The translations under genes were made by a program, and so were the position numbers. The notes under the pieces were generated by a model that saw only the letters and a list, made by a program, of their open reading frames with translations, was not told where the DNA came from and did no database searches. Below, in pieces: positions 1 through 12,482 of a stretch of DNA of 64,000 bases. Location: NCBI GenBank assembly GCA_024138025.1, contig JAMXBD010001586.1:1-64000 (forward strand). Reading direction: 5' to 3'. Origin of the DNA: Combretum micranthum. Taxonomy: Eukaryota; Streptophyta; Magnoliopsida; Myrtales; Combretaceae. Numbering within the stretch: position 1 is the stretch's first letter; each line of letters opens with the position of its first letter.

Positions 1-78
1 TTATATTACTTGATTTGACCCAGTACACTTGCTAACAGAATTCATACTTACTTTTATCTATACATTCGCAGTGGATCA
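1..78 (+). repeat. 3' end of the 5' LTR (Athila-type)
   Basis: This stretch aligns with 11214-11290, sharing the TATTACTTGAT start, the GCACTTGCTA-like core and the GGATCA end. Only the LTR tail is inside the window. Confidence 0.85.
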
Positions 79-84
79 AGTTTT

Positions 85-102
85 TGGTGCTATTACTAAG
101 GA
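85..102 (+). other. Primer binding site, tRNA-Asp type, mutated
   Basis: TGGTGCTATTACTAAGGA lies 6 bases after the LTR end. The 3' end of plant tRNA-Asp predicts TGGCGCCGTTGCCGGGGA. The 18 positions differ at seven sites, and all seven are C-to-T or G-to-A transitions. Confidence 0.8.
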
Positions 103-192
103 TTAAATTAATATTAGACCCCTTTAGTTCTATTGTTAATTTAGGCGTAGTATTGGCGTGTGTTTGTTTCTTGTTCTCTTTACAGGTATTTT

Positions 193-1954
193 ATGCGCAG
201 GAGTAGAAGTGTTGAACTTCTACCAATGGATCTTGAGATAGAGCACAATTTGCACCAATTGAGAAGAGGGAATAGAAGAAGAAGGGAAGAATTGCAAGAA
301 GTTGAGATGACAGACAATGAGAACAACAATCAGATATAGGGTGTTGCCAGAGCACGTCGGGACTATACAATACCTATTATTACATATTCTACAATGAGAA
401 GGCCTACTATTTAAGCTAATAGCTTTGAAACAAAGCTAGCATTCATCCAAATGGTTCAGACCAATCAGTTTAGAGGATATCCAAATGAGAGTCTTGACGA
501 ACATATTGTAGGATTCCTTTAATACTGCAACATTGTGAAGTTGAATGGTGTTACGAATGGCATCACTAGATTACAACTTTTTCCTTTCTCTCTAAGAGAT
601 AAAGCGAGAGCTTGGTTTAATTCATTTCCATAGGAGTCCATTACTACTTAAGCTGATCTTTTATCCACATTTTTTAGGAGATTCTTCCCACCAGCCATGA
701 CTACTTGATGGAGGAATGGCATCACTAATTTCACCAAGCTCAGTGGTGAATCATTATATGAGGCGTAGGAGAGATACAAGGAGGTAATCAAAACATGCCC
801 ACATCATGAATTGCTAAATAATCTCCTGATTGAAATTTTCTATCTTAATATGGATGAGACATTAAGGTCTTTAGTTGTTGTTATGATGAATTAAGTGAAT
901 TAATAGAAGAAATGGCCTCTAGTGTGCATAATTGGTAAAATGAGAGAGGAAAATCAAGAGTGGCATCAGTCAATGATGATGATGCTATTTCCCATTTGAC
1001 AGCTTAGATTTTAGCTTTCACCATCCAGGTAAGTAAACTCACCTCAGCAGATTCTTTTAATGCTAATCAAGTTGCTTTTTGTGAGTAATGCTCAGGACCA
1101 CATTTGACTCTTGAGTGTCTATCTGGAAATCCTTCAGCTTCATGTAATGAAGAGCAAGTGAGCTATGTCAACAATTTTCAACAGGGTAATCAATGAGCCT
1201 ATTCAAACACTTACAATTTAGAGTGGCGTAATCATCCAAATTTCTCACGGACTAATGAGAATAATGCACTTAAACTACATCCAAATTTCTCATAGCGGAA
1301 TGAGAATAATGGACTTAAACGGTCACCTAGATTCCAGAAAGTCGTCCTAACAAAATGCCCTACCTCAACAGCATCAGTCTAAAATGGAAGAACTCGTGTT
1401 GAGCTATATGCAGAAGACTGACACTATGCTACAGAATCAAAAGGCTACTATCAGAAACTTAAAGGGTTAGATTAGCCAAATTTCTGAATAGTTGAGTAAT
1501 AAACCATCAGGGTCTTCACCCAGTAATATTGAGGAGAACCCCAAGAGTGTTAATGTTATAATGCTGATGAGTAGTAAAGAAGTGGAAACAGTTGATAGAT
1601 AAGATGAAGGACAGGAGGAGAATCTAGAGAATGGTAAAGAGAAGAAGAAGGTAGAGGAACCAAAGTAGAAATCACTAGAGGTGAAACCTTATGTTCCTCC
1701 TATCCCTTTTCTAGGAAGGCTAAAGCACCAACATTTAGATGCCCAATTTGCTAAATTCCTAGATATCTTTAAGAAGTTGCAAATCAACATTTTGTTCATA
1801 GAGGCACTTTAGTTGATGCCTTCATATGCTAGATTCATGAAGGAGCTACTCACTAAGAAGAGGAAGATTGATGGGAATGAACTTATGATGCTTATAGGGG
1901 AATGTTCCGTAAACCTACAAAAAAACTTATCCAACCTGCCAAGGAAATAAAGAG
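193..1954 (+). pseudogene. gag: gag of the Athila-type element (broken)
   Basis: From the ATG at 193 the conceptual translation gives a retrotransposon gag-like protein, with the conserved block FRGYPNESLDEHIVGFL near 470-520 followed by LRDKARAWFNSFP near 590-630. Stops interrupt it repeatedly, for example at about 337, 412, 520, 630, 648 and 767. Nearly all sit where relatives have Gln or Trp, so they look like CAG/CAA to TAG/TAA or TGG to TAG changes. The second half (about 1200-1950) is low-complexity, rich in Glu and Lys. The start is the first ATG in the frame that carries the gag block. Gag would form the virus-like particle. No product is expected from this copy. Confidence 0.8.
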
Positions 1955-4900
1955 ATTAGGGGAGTTTTACTGTTCCTTGCACTATAGGAAATTTTCATTT
2001 TGACAAAGTTCTTATTGATTATGGTGTAAGTATAAATTTAATACCTTTGTCTATTTTCAAGAAACTGAGACTTAGAGACTACAAGGAGACTCATGTCACC
2101 TTGTAACTTGCTGATAGGAGTCTTAAATACCCAAAGGATATTGTGGAGAATGTCCTAGTGAAAGTAGACAAATTCATCTTTCCAGCTGACGTTATAGTCT
2201 TGGAAATGGAAGAGGTTAGAGAGGTGCCATGATCCTTGGCAAACCATTTCTTGCGATAGGTAAAGCATTAATAGATGTGGAACCAAGTACGCTTACTTTA
2301 AGAGTTATGGATGATCAAATAACTTTAATGTGTATGAGGCCATAAAGAAATTTGATTATTTTAAATCCTATTACACTATTAATGTTATTGATGAGCTTAC
2401 CTATGAGTCCTTAGAAAAGAAAGCAGGTATGGATACAATAGAATTGGTTCTTAAGGATCTGGATGATTGGAGCGATGGCGATGAGCCTAAGGAAGAATGT
2501 AGGGAGCAAGTGTTACAAATCAAAGCTCAATACCATGGAGAGCTAAGCACCAGTGAGAAGAAGCCAGTGCCATCTTTGACACAATCCCTGGTGCTAGAAC
2601 TTAAACCCTTACTTAGTTATTTAAAACATGCTTGTCTTAGAACATATGATAATTTGCCTATAATCATCTCCTCTTCTTTGACAAGTGATCAGGAGCAACA
2701 AATCCTAGGCATTCTGAGAGAGCATAAGGAGGCCATCGGATGGACCATTGCTGATAACAAGGGGATTGGTCCTCTAATTTGCACTCATAGGATATTGCTG
2801 GAGGTTGAGTGTAAACCTATAATACAACCACAAAGATGACTTAACCCAAGTCTTAAGGAGGTAGTGAAGAAAGAAGTGCTTAAACAGCTAGATGCTGGTA
2901 TTATCTATCCTATCTCATATTGTGAATGGGTTAGTCCTGTTCAAGTAATGCCTAAAAAAGGTGGTATAACTGTGTTAAGAATGAGGCTAATAAATTAATC
3001 CCGACTCGTGGTGAAGAGTTTATAAAGACTATAGGAAGCTAAATGATGCCACTCGTAAAGACCATTTTCCCCTCCTCTTCATAGATCAGATGCTAGAAAA
3101 CTTGCAAGGCATGACTATTACTGTTTTCTAGATGGTTATTCTAGTTATAATCAAATTCATATAGTAATCGAGGACTAGGAGAAAACCACCTTTACTTGCC
3201 CCTATGGCACTTTTGCCACTAGGAGAATGCCCTTCGGTCCCTGTAATACACGTGCCACTTTTCTAAAGGTGCATGATGTTTATATTTTCTGACATGTGAG
3301 AGAATTTTATTGAAATATTTATGGATGACTTTTCTATTTTTAGGAAGTCATTTGAATTATGTCCGACTAATTTAGACTGTGTGCATAAAAGATGTAATGA
3401 GACTAATTTGCTTCTAAACTGGGAGAAATGCCATCTTATGGTGAGAGAGGGAATAGTCTTGGGTCACAAAGTGTCAAAGAAGGTGATTGAAACTGACAAG
3501 GTAAAAGTGGATATAATAGAAAAGTTGCCACCACCCACTTGGGTCACTTTAATAAAAGGAGTCAGAAGCTTCTTAAGACATGATGGCTTCTACAAGAGAT
3601 TTATTAGAGACTTTTCTAAAATCTCCAGACCTCTTTGTAATTTACTTGAAAAAGATTTTGCTGTTGTTTTTTTTTTTTATGGTAGTTGTTTACAAGCATT
3701 CAATTTATTAAAGGAGAACCTCACTTCTGCACTAGTGATCGTTGAACCTGATTGGGAACTTCTGTTCGACCAAATGTGTGATGCCAAGGACTATGTTGTA
3801 GGAGTGGTACTAGGGTAGAGGAGAGGTAAGTTATTTCATTAATTATACTATTCCAATAGAACCTTGAATGAGGCTTAGAGAAATTATGCCACAATAGAAA
3901 AAGAGCTTTTAGCAATTATAATTGCTTGTGACAAGTTTTAGTCTTATCTAATAGGTTCTAAGATCATAGTATTTATAGACCATGCTACTCTTAAATATTT
4001 GCTCGCTAGGGTTGATGCTAAACCTAGGTTAATTCATTAGATTCTACTACTGCAAGAATTTGATCCATAAATTAAAGATAAAAAGGGAACTGTAAATGTG
4101 GTGGCTAACCATTTAAATGATTTGGAATATGATTCTTTAGATCCACCCATTAATGAAAAGTTCCATGATCAACAACTGCATGTATTAGAATTCCAAATAT
4201 TACTTTGGTATGCTAATATAGTCAATTACATGGTTAGCAAAATCACACCGTATGGTTTGTCATATCAACAAAAAAATAAATTTTTACATGATGTGAAATA
4301 CTATTTTTAAAATGATCCATATCTGTTTAAATTTTGTGATGTCCAAGTAATTAGACGCCATTTGCCTGAAACTAAACAGCTTAGCATAATACAACACCGT
4401 CATCCTAAGGAAGCAAGATGCCACTTTGGCATGGAAAGAACCGCAGTTAAGATCATATCTTGTGGATTGGCCTAGAATGTTTAATGATTGTAGGAATTAC
4501 ATTATGTCTTGTGCTCAATGCTAAAGGACCGACAATATTTCTAGGAGACATGAATTACCACAAAATAACATTCTTATGATTGAGCTTTTTGATATGAGGG
4601 AATAGACTTTACAAGTCCTGTTCCCTCGGCTTTTTCAAATAAATACATACTCATGGCTATTGATCATGTTTCAAAATGGGTAGAATCAGTTGCTCTATAG
4701 ACTAATGATGCTAGGGTTGTAATTAAATTTTTGAAAAAGAACATATTTTCAAGATTTGGGGTACTTGAAGCTATTATAAGTGATAGGGGATTGCATTTTT
4801 GCAATCAGTAGTTTGAAAAATTGTTATCAAAATATGGAGTTGCACGTAAAATTCCCACCTCTTATCATCCATAGACTAGCAGATAGGTTGAGGTGTCTAA

Positions 4901-5486
4901 TAGAGAGATAAAGCATATCTTAGAGAAAATTGTCAATGCATCTAGGAAAGATTGGTCTTTAAAACTTGATGATGCATTGTGGGCCTATAGAACAACTTTC
5001 AAAACCCCTATTGGAATGTCCCTATACAACATTATTTATGGTAAATCATGTCGCTTACCAATAGAGCTTGAGTACAAAGCATACTCGCCCATAAAATACC
5101 TTAACTTTGATTTACCAGTTGCAAGTGAAAAGAGGGTGCTTTAACTAAATCAGATGGCTGAGATGTGAGAGGAAGAATATGAAAATGCTAGGATATACAA
5201 CGAGCGAGCCAAGCAATGGCATGATAAGAACATTCTAAAGTGAGAGTTTTTGCCTGGTCAGAAAGTCTTATTATACAACTCTCGATTGAAGTTGTTCCTA
5301 GGTAAGTTGAGATCTCGACGGTCTGGACCATTTGTTATAGCTAATTTTTTTCCCTATGGTGCAGTTGAGCTGAAGACAAAAGATAATTGCACTTTTAAAG
5401 TAAATAGTCATCTTCTTAAGCATTACTATGAAGAGGAAAACATTGATAGTAAAGCTACTATTGTAGATCTAGCAAAGCCGTATTAA
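1955..5486 (+). pseudogene. pol: pol of the Athila-type element: protease, RT, RNase H, integrase (broken)
   Basis: Domains in order: aspartic protease at about 1960-2260, whose active site reads DYGVS where relatives have D-L-G-A-S; RT at about 2830-3700, with LDGYSSYNQI, RRMPFGPCN and the catalytic MDDFSIF (3321 onward); RNase H at about 3740-4130, with YATIEKELLAI; integrase at about 4330-5150, with the block SDRGLHFCN and the DDE region followed by [16 protein letters not shown]; and a C-terminal domain to 5486 (LPGQKVLLYNSRLKLFLGKL). Open pieces lie at 2330-2839, 3321-3818, 4098-4310, 4893-5144 and 5250-5486. TAG or TAA stops replace expected Gln at about 2104, 3176, 3816, 3876, 4520, 4808, 4869 and 4884. 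Frameshifts occur in the RT and before the integrase core. Confidence 0.9.
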
Positions 5487-7185
5487 GAATCAGGAAAGCC
5501 GAGCTGGCCACTATAAACTAAGCTCTTCATGGGGGAGGCAGGCCATGCTTAACATAGTGTAAAATAGTATTGTTTTATTTATCTGTTTATCTAACATTAG
5601 TATTATGGTTCAAATTATAGATGAGGAGTGTTTGTATTTTTACTAGACAAGGGAGAAGCCAATTCTTAAGTGTGGGGAAGTAAGGACGCAAGTCGATCAT
5701 ATTGATCATAACTCCAAGAAATTCAAGGTAAGTACTCTAACTTTGTAGAGTACTAAATCTTCCATTTTGGGCTAATTTAAACTTGATTAGAGAATGAAAT
5801 TATTTATTGAGAAAAAAAAAACAAACATCATTTGAGAGACATTACATAAAGGCTGGCCAATGAAAAGTTTAGGCCACCGGCTGTAGGAAGGCTACATTTT
5901 CTTGTTTGAAAAAAAAAAATTTACCTAGTTCAACAAAATTTAGGTCGCTGGCCTTTAGGTGGTCTATCCTATTATGTGAATTTTTCCCTATAACAAAGGC
6001 TAGCTTAAGAGGTTTACATGCCACCGGCTTTGAGCTGGTATAATCATGAAGGCCAGCTAATTGACAATATACGCCGCCAACCTTAAGCAGCCTTTCGTCT
6101 CGAAAATTAATTCAATTTTCCAAAGCCGGCCATATATGCCATCGGTGCATAGTTGTAGAGAGCGGGCGTATGTCTTGTTACAAGCTTTAAAATTAGGTTT
6201 ATCTCTCTCTCTCTCTCTCTCTCTTTTCTCATAATTTGCCCTTCCCTAACCCTGTGCTCTCACTTTTACTCTCCCTTGCACTCTCATGCATATACCCACT
6301 CTCTCTCCATCTTTGATCTTCACTCTAACCGATGTTTCATCTAGTACAATTCACGTCAATAAGTGTTCTCTCTTTACTCTTATTTCTTTCTTCTTCATTA
6401 TTCTTGGCTATGAATTATATCATTAGGAGAATGGTGCTTTTAGGGTCGGTTGATATGGTTTATTTGCTGACTTTTTAAGTTGGGGTTGCTCTTACGCTTG
6501 CCTCCATGTGGGTTTACAATTGAGTTATGCTTAATCTCATTAAAAATCCATATTATGTTAGGAATTAGGATTTAATCGAATTTGCTCATGTGTTTAGTAT
6601 TTGGGGCTTTTGTGATTTAAAGCCAATTAATTGCTATTGCTTTGATTCTATGTAATTAATTTTGACTTACCGTGCCTCGATTAAGCAATATCATAAACTA
6701 GGGTTCATGGGTTGGGATTCTCACTACAAAATTGGAATTGCATGAGTTAAAGGGAATTTGGTGTTGTTCACGAATTTAAACACATGCGTTTTCCCTCTCC
6801 TGTGTATTTTCGATAAGTCTCCAATATTAGTTAAAATCTAGGCCACCTAACTTAGGCCTCCAGCCTTGATTTCTAATTGCAAGTATAAGAAATATGATCT
6901 AAATTGTATGGTTGATAGATTGCATGCCAATGGTTCTGGTTTATACAATTTCATGGTATATCATGTTTTAGGCATCAAAATATAAGCATATGAATAGCTT
7001 AATGTGGATCTTGCTTGAGATGGATTTGCGTCTTGATTTGTACTTGTTAAATGCCTAGCTCTTAATTTTTATATTCTTCTAATTAATAGATATAGGCATT
7101 AGCTAAGAATAAATTTCCAAATGGCTGCTCGTTATCATTAAATTAAGTATTCCTTTTTTCATCAATGTGAATTAATGGTGTAGGA
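5487..7185 (+). other. Post-integrase spacer of the Athila-type element
   Basis: I see no coding region. Between 5840 and 6160 short GC-rich phrases containing GCCACCGGC or GCTGGCC recur against AT-rich DNA, and similar phrases return in the 3' LTR at about 10155-10260. A CT microsatellite follows at 6202-6226. Confidence 0.5.
6202..6226. repeat. (CT)n microsatellite
   Basis: About 12 uninterrupted CT units, followed by a pyrimidine-rich tail. Confidence 0.95.
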
Positions 7186-8329
7186 ATGCTACCCAGAAAG
7201 CTCTGGCTAAAAAAGAAGAAGCAAAAGACTGTTGAGGCATCCTCTTGAAAAACTTAGCAAAGAAATTTGTTCTCTAGTCAAGAATATGCTAAAGAAAGAA
7301 AGAAAAAGCTATTGAAGATGAGTTTCATTAATTATTAGCACTTAGACTGGGAACTTTTAGAGGACTATAGGATGCAATAAAGAATCCAGCAAATGGTGGA
7401 AGATAAGACTTGGTTCAGGCTTTTTGAGATAAAAGAGCCAACTTTTAAGAATATCACAATAGTGTTCTTGCCCACGATGAAGATAGATAAAGATGGGGAT
7501 TTGTCCACTATGACCTTCCAAGCCTTTAGAGAGGTTCATGAGATAGAACTAAAGCATATTAGAGTTTTCTTAAGAATCCATAATGATGAAGAGGCTGGGG
7601 TGGACCTACCAAACTCTTGGCCTGATGATATGAATGGTAAACAATTTTGGTTCGAAATAATCTAACCCAGGAGGGATGACTTTGTACCATCCAAATCCCT
7701 TGCCATTACTTTTGCAGTAGTGGAGCACAAGTTGCTCCATCACGTTTTAGCCTACACCATTTGTTGTAAGAAAACCAGTCATCATAAGGTGACAAGTTTT
7801 GATATGTTTTATCTCTATAGCATGATCTCTAGCTACATAATCGATCTTGGGGTAGAAGTGGCTAACTTTATTTATAGGCAAGTGGATGACACAAGGACGA
7901 AGGTTATTCTCTATGGAGGTTATATCATTGCATTACTAAAGGAAATTTGAATCTTTTGGCAACTTGAATGTGATGAAAGCAAAAAAATGCAAGCAAATCT
8001 TGGTTGGACCTTTTAGGACTTTGAGGGTATCTAAGATAGCAAACAGGTTCAATTCAGATGATGATGGGGAAGTCCATGAAATTCCCCCTGCTAAAAGAGC
8101 TTCAACATCCTCTCCTAATCCTCCTACTAGAGCTTATGAGCAATTGAGAGTAGAAATTAGGGAAATCAAGGAAGACATCCAACATAAGCCGAATAAGAAT
8201 AAGAAGTTTAGGACCACTTTGTTTGACGTGTTGAAATCTGCTATCTCTTGCTTCCATCCAGTAGTTGCAGAGCAGCTACACTACGAGATTTTTAGTGAGG
8301 ATACCAGCAACACCGAGTTAGGGAGGTAA
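7186..8329 (+). pseudogene. Extra ORF after integrase, Athila env-position ORF (broken)
   Basis: Three open pieces (7393-7665, 7720-7950, 7964-8329) form one degraded gene. The first carries WFRLFEIKEPTF and FLPTMKIDKDGDLSTMTFQA. The second carries LLHHVLAYTICCKK, a Phe/Tyr-rich segment, then IIDLGVEVANFIYRQ and YGGYIIALL. This arrangement matches the ORF that Athila elements carry between integrase and the 3' LTR, often called env-like from position only. I see no clear signal peptide or transmembrane anchor, so the envelope label is not supported here. A TAA stop at about 7663 and a frame change near 7950 break it. Confidence 0.6.
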
Positions 8330-9907
8330 AGCCTCTGCTCGCTTTCTATTTTCTTTTGCTTTGTATAATTTTGCTTTGCTACTAGTCTGTATTTTTATCA
8401 AGCACCCATTTGATTGGGTACACTTTTGATATTTACTGTCGATTTGTACCTTAGGATATATATTTATTTTTATTTGCGTTTCCTCTTTTTGTCTTCCTTT
8501 ATGTTTGGGAACATAAGGCTGATAAAAAATGAGATAACTCTCTTAATGATATCTTGGTTGGAATCCACTTTTGTTGTTGAAAACTTGACACTAGGGAAGT
8601 ATTAGTTTTCCTTTTCTCTTATATTTTGTAATTTTATTCCTTTCCTATTTTGAGCTGAATTGGGAACAGTAAGAACACTATTCGATTTAAGTGTTGGAAA
8701 GGGATAATAGGATATGGAAAATGAAATTGAGTATAAATTGCTAATGTTTGAATTTTTGAAATAGTCACATATCTTCTGAGCTTGTGGTTCCTTGTATTTC
8801 CCATACTTTGACCTTATATGTGGCCTTAAATGTTATCTAGCAAATTTTAGGCCAAATTTTTCAAAAATTTTCATGAAATATGGAGATTGTACTAAATGTT
8901 ATTAATAGCATCTGTGAAAGAACAAAAAAATGTGAAATTGACTTGCTTAGGTGCCTTACTTACCTGTTGTTATAATTAAAATACTTAGTTAAAATTAAGT
9001 AGCAAAATCTTTAAGAAACAAATTTACCTTGTATTTAGTGTTAGAATTGGAAGTTTAAGAGTAGGTCGAGTCTTTAAGTAAAAAACAAGCAGGTTTGCTT
9101 ATAGGCAAATTTAGCTTTTATATCTTATTTTGAGTTGGTTTGAAAGCATTCTAACACCTAGTGAAATAGGTCGAAGAAACTCTTTACTTAGTGATCCCTT
9201 ATTAAAAAAAAAAAAAAAAGTCATAATTTTGTTATAGTATTCAAAAGAAAAAGAAAGAAGTAAGCATAACCTTTACTCTAATGACTCAGGTAACTAAGTT
9301 AAGAGTCTCCAATCTTGAATGTTAGAGTGAGGAATAGTCCATTAGGGTACCTTAAAACCTAGTCACTTAGGTAATGAGCTCAGGATGTGCTAACTAAGAA
9401 GGACGGAAAGGCAAAAGTTCAATATATGGTCTTAAAAAAAATGGAAAAGAATAAATGCTTGAATGAATCAAAAGAATGTGAATGCAAAATCAACAAGTAA
9501 AATAAGACTTATAACAAATAGGGAGAAAATTCAGGGAAATAGTAGATACCACATGCTTTCACTCTGTATTACCTTGCTTTGAGAAGTGATTAAAAGGACT
9601 ATATGCCTGATAATAGCCAGTGAAGTTTAAACGAGTGTTTTCCTTATTGGATTGAGTATTTACTTTTAGACTAGGATTCTTTTTTGGTAAACATTGGGAT
9701 TAAAGTTTTTTTTTTTGTCTAAATTAGCTACTGAATTTTAATTGTAGTAATCTAATTATATGTACCTAGTCTTGTTAGAACGGTAGACACCAGAATCACA
9801 AGTCATGAGCTAAAAAAGAAAAGATGCTTGAATTTGAAATTTTGTACTCTCAATGACAGATTTCTCTATTAGTTTTATTCATTTTTCACTTAAGGACAAG
9901 TAAAAGT
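8330..9907 (+). other. 3' untranslated spacer of the Athila-type element
   Basis: AT-rich sequence without a supported gene. A long A-run lies near 9200. Confidence 0.6.
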
Positions 9908-9923
9908 TCAAGTTTGGGGAAGT
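9908..9923 (+). other. Polypurine tract region of the Athila-type element
   Basis: TCAAGTTTGGGGAAGT lies directly before the TGATAAG start of the 3' LTR and would prime plus-strand synthesis. Confidence 0.7.
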
Positions 9924-11290
9924 TGATAAGAGCATATTATACTCATATTTTATTGAGCGAATTATGTTAAATTATCATTGATTGTATAGAAATAACAAAG
10001 AAATTGTACTTAATTATGTCTATTGTGATATTTTAAGTCTTTGACGACTTAGAGTGAAAATACGAGCAAATTAAAGGAGTTTTACCCAACTAAAGGAAAG
10101 TTGAACAAGCTAGGTCGGTCAAGTGAAGATTTAAAGCAAAATTAGACAATCTTGGGATGAAGGCTGGTAGCCTTAAGCCAACCTACAATTTACACCATTA
10201 ACCTACATGCTACATCACCGACTTACAATCTAAGCCACTAACCTTGAGCCGGCCTATAATCAGGTGGAACCCCTCCTCTGTTTGTTCTATAAATAATCCT
10301 TGTATTGACATTTAAGGTATCCTTTGGCTTTTTAGAGAACCTAGAATAGTCTTGGAGAGAGGATTGTTCCGGTTACAAACTGTGTTATCAATTAAGAAGT
10401 TTTGGAATCATCTTGGAGAATTGGAAGACTATTGTCTTAAAGCTCTTGAGAAGCTTTGCAACTCAAGGTTTTCATAGTATCGTTTTATTAGACTGGTGAT
10501 CTTTGAACTATTAATCTTTTATGCAATTCAATATCTTGACTTTATTGTAAATATGAATTCTATTGTGATGACTTCTCTGAACTATAATTACATTCTCAAT
10601 TCCATGATATTATAAATTGTCTTTATAGGAATCTGATGAAACTCTAGAATGACTAAGATGATGGTTGTATCCATGTTATAGAATTAATAGATACTGGAAA
10701 ATTCATATTGTAATTCATATACTATAAATCATTGTTTCTTGATTGAATTAGGTTAATAGGAACTTTAATGACTCGGAAGGAAAATTAGGGTTCAATAGGA
10801 TTTCTTAATTAAGATTAAATGATAAATGTGGAAGTGATGTTATTTGATCTTATTAAAAATTGTCTCAAAGATTAATGCAATGTTTCTAGTTAATTTCTCA
10901 CTAAGGAATTATGAGAGATTAATTTAGGGCATTGGTCAACCATAGAATTGGAAGCTTTATGGATTTAGATTAAAGTCCACTGTTAATTTTTATAATGGAA
11001 GCTAATGAATTAATTTGTGGTTTTGAGACTTTAAAACTTGGAAAAGGATTAAGGGCTTTGACAATTTCATATGAATATCCACATAGCTAAAAAATATTAT
11101 AACATGATGACAATCTAATTAGTGAAATTAGGGTTGGTTTTATTATAATAATAGTATCTGATATAGGTCTAGTACTTAATTAATCCTCATGGGATCTACA
11201 CTCTACTCACTATTATATTACTTGATGTAACCAAGTGCACTTGCTAGTAAAATTCACCCTTATTTTTATCTCTATATTTGCAGCGGATCA
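9924..11290 (+). repeat. 3' LTR of the Athila-type element (1367 bp)
   Basis: It starts TGATAAGAGC just after the polypurine tract and ends GGATCA, where similarity to the 5' LTR tail stops being informative. TG...CA ends are present. A block at about 10155-10262 repeats short GCCAACC / GCCACTAACC phrases. Confidence 0.8.
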
Positions 11291-12477
11291 AGTTGTTTTC
11301 CTAAAAATCAGCTGTGAATGAGGTTCCGTTTTCCAAAACAAGGGAAAGTATTTTTCAATGACCGTCTCACTTTTCTTAAAAAAAACATGGAAAAATAAAA
11401 ACATATTCTTCTAGAAAACATTTTCATCAAAACAAAAATCTTTTATAATTTTTAATTTAGATATTAGATTTTACTTAACTCCTTTAGTTAAGACCTTCAA
11501 TATAGGTATGTAGTGATATTCGGTGTTGTGTATTATGATAGAAACTATTAAACCAAACCAACAGGTAAGCTTAACCTAAGTAATTCGTTGTTTTATGTGT
11601 TTAGTTGTCTTGATCCAATAAGTAACACATTTAGATTAAAGCTACATCTATGGGTGTGACTATTGGGGTTATGTGGCAGTTAGGCCCAATACCTAAAGAG
11701 GAATCGTGTTGGATAATGGCTACCATAAGCATGAAGCAGTTATAAAGGGAATTACATGGTGGCATGAGATACACGTGTGAGATAGAATAAAATAAGTAGC
11801 GGTTGGATAACCAGAAATGATCCTTATATAGGATTATTTTTATTTTTTTTTTTCATTTATTGTGGAATCTACATGTTTCCACTACCCTTGATAATTCTTT
11901 GGGACAAGAATCCTCTGTTCCCCCATGCTGTTTTAGAGTCATAGTGCTCATGTTGATCTATGGGATGTTGGATGTATTCTTTTTATTCCATTAATTTATA
12001 ATATTGAAAGGACTTAAATGTTGAATTGGCTTTAGGTTTGTATATAAAACATGGTATGTGTTTGTGATTTCTAATGCAGCGGCTAAATGGAGCCCACTAT
12101 TATTCTTTACATGTGTGGTTTGCTTTGTAAGCTTTGCTTATGACTTGGTTCATTAAAGATTTGACAAGAATATGGTATGTAATAATGAGCTAAACCCTAT
12201 CTTTTAAGTTACTGGGCACTACAAAATTTAAAACTATTTTTGTCTATAAGCCTTTGTAAGTTTTGAAGCCAATATGGCATACGTGATGATGATGATGAGA
12301 CAAATTCTTACAATATGATAGATTTTATAATCTTTGCAAGTCTATTACGTTTATAGATTTTGATACATTTTATGGGATACACTCACAAGCATTAAAAAAG
12401 ATTGACATTCAATCAAAATTTTTGAAATTTTAACAAAGGATTTGTAAAGAGCTAAATCTAGATTCCGGGTCTTAAGG
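11291..12477. other. Intergenic, no recognised feature
   Basis: AT-rich DNA between the two retrotransposons. I see no supported gene or repeat structure. Confidence 0.5.
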
Positions 12478-12482
12478 CCTAG
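12478..12482. repeat. Target site duplication, left copy (CCTAG)
   Basis: CCTAG directly precedes the element and is repeated exactly at 27526-27530. Confidence 0.92.

Larger units (their letters stand above)
1..11290 (+). mobile_element. Athila-type Ty3/gypsy LTR retrotransposon, decayed, 5' LTR truncated by window edge
   Basis: The order on the + strand is LTR end, tRNA-Asp type primer site, gag, protease, RT, RNase H, integrase, a long spacer with an extra ORF, polypurine tract and LTR. The first 78 bases match the last bases of the LTR that ends at 11290, so the two ends belong to one element. The RT motif MDDFSIF and a large post-integrase region with its own ORF are typical of the Athila lineage. 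Every coding domain is interrupted by stops and frameshifts, so the copy cannot encode its own proteins. The target duplication cannot be checked because the 5' end lies outside the window. Confidence 0.9.

Noticed and set aside
7186..8329. Envelope protein in the Athila element
   Set aside because: The position is right, but I see no signal peptide, fusion-like segment or clear membrane anchor, so I keep it as an ORF of unknown role.
8414..8605. Hydrophobic small ORF
   Set aside because: AT-rich spacer of the Athila element; no motif, no conserved neighbour, ordinary chance ORF.
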